Source: Calditrichia bacterium
Lineage (GTDB): Bacteria; Calditrichota; Calditrichia; RBG-13-44-9; J075
DNA length: 64,000 bases
Assembly (NCBI GenBank): GCA_028284905.1
Contig: JANQQU010000003.1
Coordinates: 64,001-128,000 of the forward strand
Reading direction: 5' to 3'
Positions 61,300 to 64,000 of the stretch are shown here, in pieces (positions within the stretch are counted from its first letter, which is position 1; each line of letters starts with the position of its first letter). The position numbers and the translations under genes are program-made. The notes under the pieces are model-generated. The model searched no databases, had not been told where the DNA came from, and saw only the letters and a list, made by a program, of their open reading frames with translations.

Positions 61300-61331
61300 C
61301 GTTCCCAGCCCGGTTTTCCGGGCTGGGAACG
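61300..61331. repeat. CGTTCCCA..TGGGAACG hairpin, second locus
   Basis: CGTTCCCAGCCCGG pairs perfectly with CCGGGCTGGGAACG around a TTTT loop. The outer 8 bases match the hairpin at 5871-5896, while the inner stem differs, so pairing is conserved and sequence is not. Confidence 0.85.
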
Positions 61332-61440
61332 GCTTAACACTTTCGGCATGGCTTGCACAAAATCCTTGCGATGGTTATACTGGAGCCAGGTTACCTAATT
61401 CGTATCTTCGCCTCACTCAATCGCAAGGAGTAAAATCGTT

Positions 61441-62838
61441 ATGTTGCTAAGAGTCTTTGTCTTAACACTTTTCTTATTGGGCGGATCAACTTCCGCACAG
61501 TCGTTTTATTTCGGCGCCGATATGTCCTATATAAACGAAATGGAAGACTGCGGCGTTGAGTACTTTGAAAACAAGGTCCGCAAAGACCCTTTTCAACTTT
61601 TTGATGAGCGCGGTTGCGATATCATTCGCCTGCGCCTCTGGCATACTCCGGCCTGGTACGACACCCTCAACCAGGGGAAGCGTTACTGCGACCTCGCCGA
61701 CGTAAAAAAATCCATTGCCCGCACCAAGGCAAATAATATGCAGGTACTGCTCGACTTTCACCTTTCCGATGGCTGGGCAGATCCTTCCAAGCAACTCGTT
61801 CCAAAGGCCTGGCTACCGGTAGTCAATAATCTGCCTTTGCTGAAAGATTCGCTTTACAACTACATCTATAAAACGCTGACGCATCTGAATGATGAGAATC
61901 TGCTCCCGGAAATGATCCAGATTGGCAATGAGATTAATAAAGGCATTCTGCTTTCCCCGGAAGATAATAAAAAGTGGGTGCTGGACTGGGAGCGAAATGC
62001 GGCGCTTTTTAAACATGCCATCCAGGCGGTGGAAGATTTCGAAAAAGCCGCTGAGAAAGATGTTAAGATCGTTCTCCATGTTGCCGACCCGGCCAATGCG
62101 GAATGGATGATCGATGGATTCATCAGTTATGGCGTTACGAATTTTGACATCATCGGGCTATCCTACTACTGGGCCTGGCATCGCCCGACAACGACAGCAC
62201 AGGCGGGAGATGTCATCCGCACGTTTCGCCGCCTCTATCCGGAGAAAGAAGTCATCGTCGTGGAAACCGGCTATATCTGGACAACGGAATGGAAAGACCA
62301 GGCGCCAAATATCATCAGTCATACTCACCCCGATTATCATCCTCCCACCCCGGAAGTTCAAAGGGATTGGTTAATCGAACTGACCCAGACCATCATCTCA
62401 AATGGTGGCAGCGGTGTAATGTACTGGGAGCCCGCCTGGGTCTCCAGCAATTGCTTTACCCCCTGGGGACAAGGATCGCACCAGGAACATGCCACTTTTT
62501 TTGATTTCGATAACCAACTTCTTTTACCGGGCGGCATCGAATGGATGCAGCACGACTATGACAAATCACCACCTGCCGATACCAGCAGAGCCGGGGACTG
62601 GATTCAAATCTTAACCAACAGCTTCTCCGGGGATTTTACCATTCGCCAGCATACGGAAACGCCGCAAAAAATTACCTATACCGTTACAAATGATGAAGGG
62701 AAGGAGATCCTTAGCAGTAGCACATCTTCTGAGGTAAGAGCAAAGGTAACGGATGTGCCCAATGGCATCTATCTCATCTCCGTTCTTCATGATGGGAAAG
62801 TTGTTAAGTCGAAACAGATGAATTTGGGACATGGATAA
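61441..62838 (+). CDS. Secreted GH53 endo-beta-1,4-galactanase
   Basis: 465 residues; AAGGAG precedes the ATG. Signal peptide 1-20. GH53 catalytic domain ~22-380: start SFYFGADMSYINEMEDCG, LRLWHTP, HLSDGWADPSKQ, acid/base E164 in QIGNEINKG and nucleophile E275 in VVETGYIW, and GVMYWEPAW. It hydrolyses type I arabinogalactan (beta-1,4-galactan side chains of pectin). The last ~75 residues (SGDFTIRQHTETPQKITYTV ... DVPNGIYLISVLHDGKVVKS) form a Por_secre_tail-like sorting domain, so it is probably exported by type IX secretion. No sugar transporter or other pectin enzymes lie nearby. Confidence 0.92.
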   Translation: MLLRVFVLTLFLLGGSTSAQSFYFGADMSYINEMEDCGVEYFENKVRKDPFQLFDERGCDIIRLRLWHTPAWYDTLNQGKRYCDLADVKKSIARTKANNMQVLLDFHLSDGWADPSKQLVPKAWLPVVNNLPLLKDSLYNYIYKTLTHLNDENLLPEMIQIGNEINKGILLSPEDNKKWVLDWERNAALFKHAIQAVEDFEKAAEKDVKIVLHVADPANAEWMIDGFISYGVTNFDIIGLSYYWAWHRPTTTAQAGDVIRTFRRLYPEKEVIVVETGYIWTTEWKDQAPNIISHTHPDYHPPTPEVQRDWLIELTQTIISNGGSGVMYWEPAWVSSNCFTPWGQGSHQEHATFFDFDNQLLLPGGIEWMQHDYDKSPPADTSRAGDWIQILTNSFSGDFTIRQHTETPQKITYTVTNDEGKEILSSSTSSEVRAKVTDVPNGIYLISVLHDGKVVKSKQMNLGHG

Positions 62839-62929
62839 AAGCAGGTAGCTGTTGGCAGTTGATAGTGGCAGTAAAAAAACTGATGCGATTAATGTGGTAA
62901 ATTACTAAATCTCCAATTGATGAAATTCT

Positions 62930-63619
62930 GTGGATAAAATTCGAACTATTTACGACAACCTTTGGCAGGATGCACTTGTTCAATTTAATGCCAATACCTG
63001 GCAAGTCGATCCTTATATCAATGCGCAGCAAGATAATCGGCGGGGATTGACTTTGCTTGCCCGCCTCTCCCCGGGTGTTACCAGCCGTGTGTCGAATTTT
63101 CTCTCTGCGCTGCGCAAGATTGAACCCAATCAGTATTTCTATCCGGCCGCCGATTTTCATCTCACCATTCTTTCCATTATTAGCTGCTATGCCGGTTTCC
63201 AGCACAATCCCCAATTAGATGAAGCCTACATTGCCAGGATTGGGGAATGCCTCGCCGAGCTTCCGCCACCTAAAATCCACTTTCAAGGGATCACCGCATC
63301 ACCCGCATGTGTGATAATCCAGGGATTTCCCGCTGATGAGAATCTGCAAATCCTGCGCGACCGGCTGCGCAACAAATTCCAAAGCGGCCCTCTTCCCACG
63401 GCAATAGACGCCCGATATCCCTTGATTACTGCCCATTTAACAGTGATGCGTTTTCAAGCCGCGCCAGAAAATCTGCCGGCATTTATTGAGATGCTCCAAA
63501 AATACCGGGCGCACGATTTTGGCCAGCAACGACTCAATCACCTGCAATTTGTCGCAAATGACTGGTATCTCAAGCATTCTGATACCAAAATCCTTCATAA
63601 TTACACTTTATCGGACTAA
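62930..63619 (+). CDS. 2H phosphoesterase / RNA ligase-like protein
   Basis: 229 residues starting with GTG at 62930; no in-frame ATG is available. Two H-x-T motifs, H77-L-T79 (ADFHLTILSI) and H169-L-T171 (TAHLTVMRF), ~92 residues apart, define the 2H phosphoesterase superfamily (cyclic phosphodiesterases, 2'-5' RNA ligase-like). Such enzymes open 2',3'-cyclic phosphates of RNA ends or small nucleotides. N-terminal ~45 residues are an extra helical part. No clear ribosome site. Stand-alone gene, followed by the secreted protein at the window edge. Confidence 0.8.
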   Translation: MDKIRTIYDNLWQDALVQFNANTWQVDPYINAQQDNRRGLTLLARLSPGVTSRVSNFLSALRKIEPNQYFYPAADFHLTILSIISCYAGFQHNPQLDEAYIARIGECLAELPPPKIHFQGITASPACVIIQGFPADENLQILRDRLRNKFQSGPLPTAIDARYPLITAHLTVMRFQAAPENLPAFIEMLQKYRAHDFGQQRLNHLQFVANDWYLKHSDTKILHNYTLSD

Positions 63620-63731
63620 CCCGAACGTCACCGGAATCACCGTTAAAGACCGTAATTACCCGAAATTGGGTACAGACTATTCGCCAGCTCCTTTCTTAGG
63701 TTAAAGAAACTTTATTCTGAAAGGAGATAGC

Positions 63732-64000
63732 ATGAACAGATTGTCACCATTTTTTGGCCTTACCCGGGAAATCTTCTCCAGTAAGAATGCCCGGCGTTTT
63801 TTCTTTTTGCCATTAATCGTTACAGCCCTCATAATCGGTGATGGGCAGCTCCTCGCGCAATCACAGCTTTACGATTTGTATGTTAGCAGCGCAGCCACTA
63901 ATTCGGTGAAGTTGTATAACGGTGAAACCGGTGCATACATCAAGGATTTTGTTGCGGCCGGTGCCGGAGGACTGGATGATACTCAGGAAGTCGTTTTTGG
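63732..64000 (+). CDS. Secreted beta-propeller-like protein, N-terminus only
   Basis: 89 complete codons before the window ends. AAGGAG is 4-5 bases upstream of the ATG. A long N-region with basic residues leads to a signal/membrane segment (FFFLPLIVTALIIGDGQLLAQ), and the mature part begins LYDLYVSSAATNSVKLYNGE ... YIKDFVAAGAGGLDDTQEVVFG, the first blade of a propeller of the type 'L-V-S-x-x-x-T-N-S-V-x-x-Y-N-G-x-T-G', common in large secreted proteins. The remainder is outside the window. Confidence 0.7.
   Translation, partial: MNRLSPFFGLTREIFSSKNARRFFFLPLIVTALIIGDGQLLAQSQLYDLYVSSAATNSVKLYNGETGAYIKDFVAAGAGGLDDTQEVVF

Noticed and set aside
1-64000. tRNA, rRNA or prophage genes
   Set aside because: No cloverleaf-like sequence, rRNA segment, integrase or phage structural gene recognised by eye; a tRNAscan/Infernal run would be decisive.

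Overview
The window looks like a chromosomal segment of a free-living, Gram-negative bacterium of the Fibrobacterota-Chlorobiota-Bacteroidota (FCB) sphere, most like Calditrichota/KSB1-type genomes. The basis is the pair of large secreted proteins ending in a 'YPNPFNPST' type C-terminal sorting tail (type IX secretion style), a third secreted enzyme with a Por-type tail, a class I HMG-CoA reductase, outer-membrane barrel proteins, and many short palindromic repeats between genes. The lineage is an inference from gene content; there is no rRNA or tRNA gene here to settle it.

Layout. 0-6 kb: start of a trypsin/HtrA-like protease (cut by the window edge), an ATP-grasp ligase, an outer-membrane barrel protein, an OmpR-type response regulator with its histidine kinase, and a methyltransferase. 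6-16 kb: a very large secreted M14 zinc carboxypeptidase, NADP-type glutamate dehydrogenase (gdhA), stand-alone GTP cyclohydrolase II (ribA), a large secreted trypsin-like protease and a small cysteine-rich protein. 16-25 kb: a two-gene RHS/YD-repeat operon whose second protein ends in a distinct C-terminal domain with an ordered His and Cys, resembling permuted papain/NlpC-like effector domains; this is the strongest candidate for an under-described system. 25-31 kb: HMG-CoA reductase, a GlsB/YeaQ-type membrane protein, an acyltransferase and a DUF445 membrane protein with a small overlapping partner. 31-34.8 kb: a GNAT acetyltransferase, two secreted proteins (one with HExxH), a nitrilase-family hydrolase and a two-TM-pore ion channel protein. 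34.8-40 kb: SDR + divergent aldehyde dehydrogenase, followed by a membrane histidine kinase and an AraC regulator. 40-44 kb: zinc alcohol dehydrogenase overlapping an esterase, and a GH13 glucan hydrolase.

43.9-50.6 kb: a leftward operon (secreted protein, membrane-anchored GyrI-like domain, sterol-desaturase family enzyme) separated by a 162-bp MITE-like element from another leftward operon (56-aa membrane protein, DUF418 protein, ABC-type membrane domain lacking an ATPase); a LytS/LytTR two-component pair lies divergently. 50.6-54 kb: a TetR repressor divergent from a short-chain dehydrogenase with two matching candidate operators between them, then a CPBP protease and an APH-type kinase. 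54-64 kb: secreted von Willebrand A protein, DUF1349 protein, membrane winged-helix protein, GT39-like glycosyltransferase, two convergent paralogous cupins, a secreted GH53 endo-galactanase, a 2H phosphoesterase and the start of a secreted beta-propeller protein.

Spacers carry at least five families of dispersed inverted repeats (TATGYCG hairpins, GTCATCGCGAGG, TCCAATGT, CGTTCCCA hairpins, CAGTTATCAGT). Two strong bidirectional terminators stand between convergent gene pairs at 11.6 and 27.3 kb. No CRISPR array, complete insertion sequence, prophage, tRNA or rRNA was seen.
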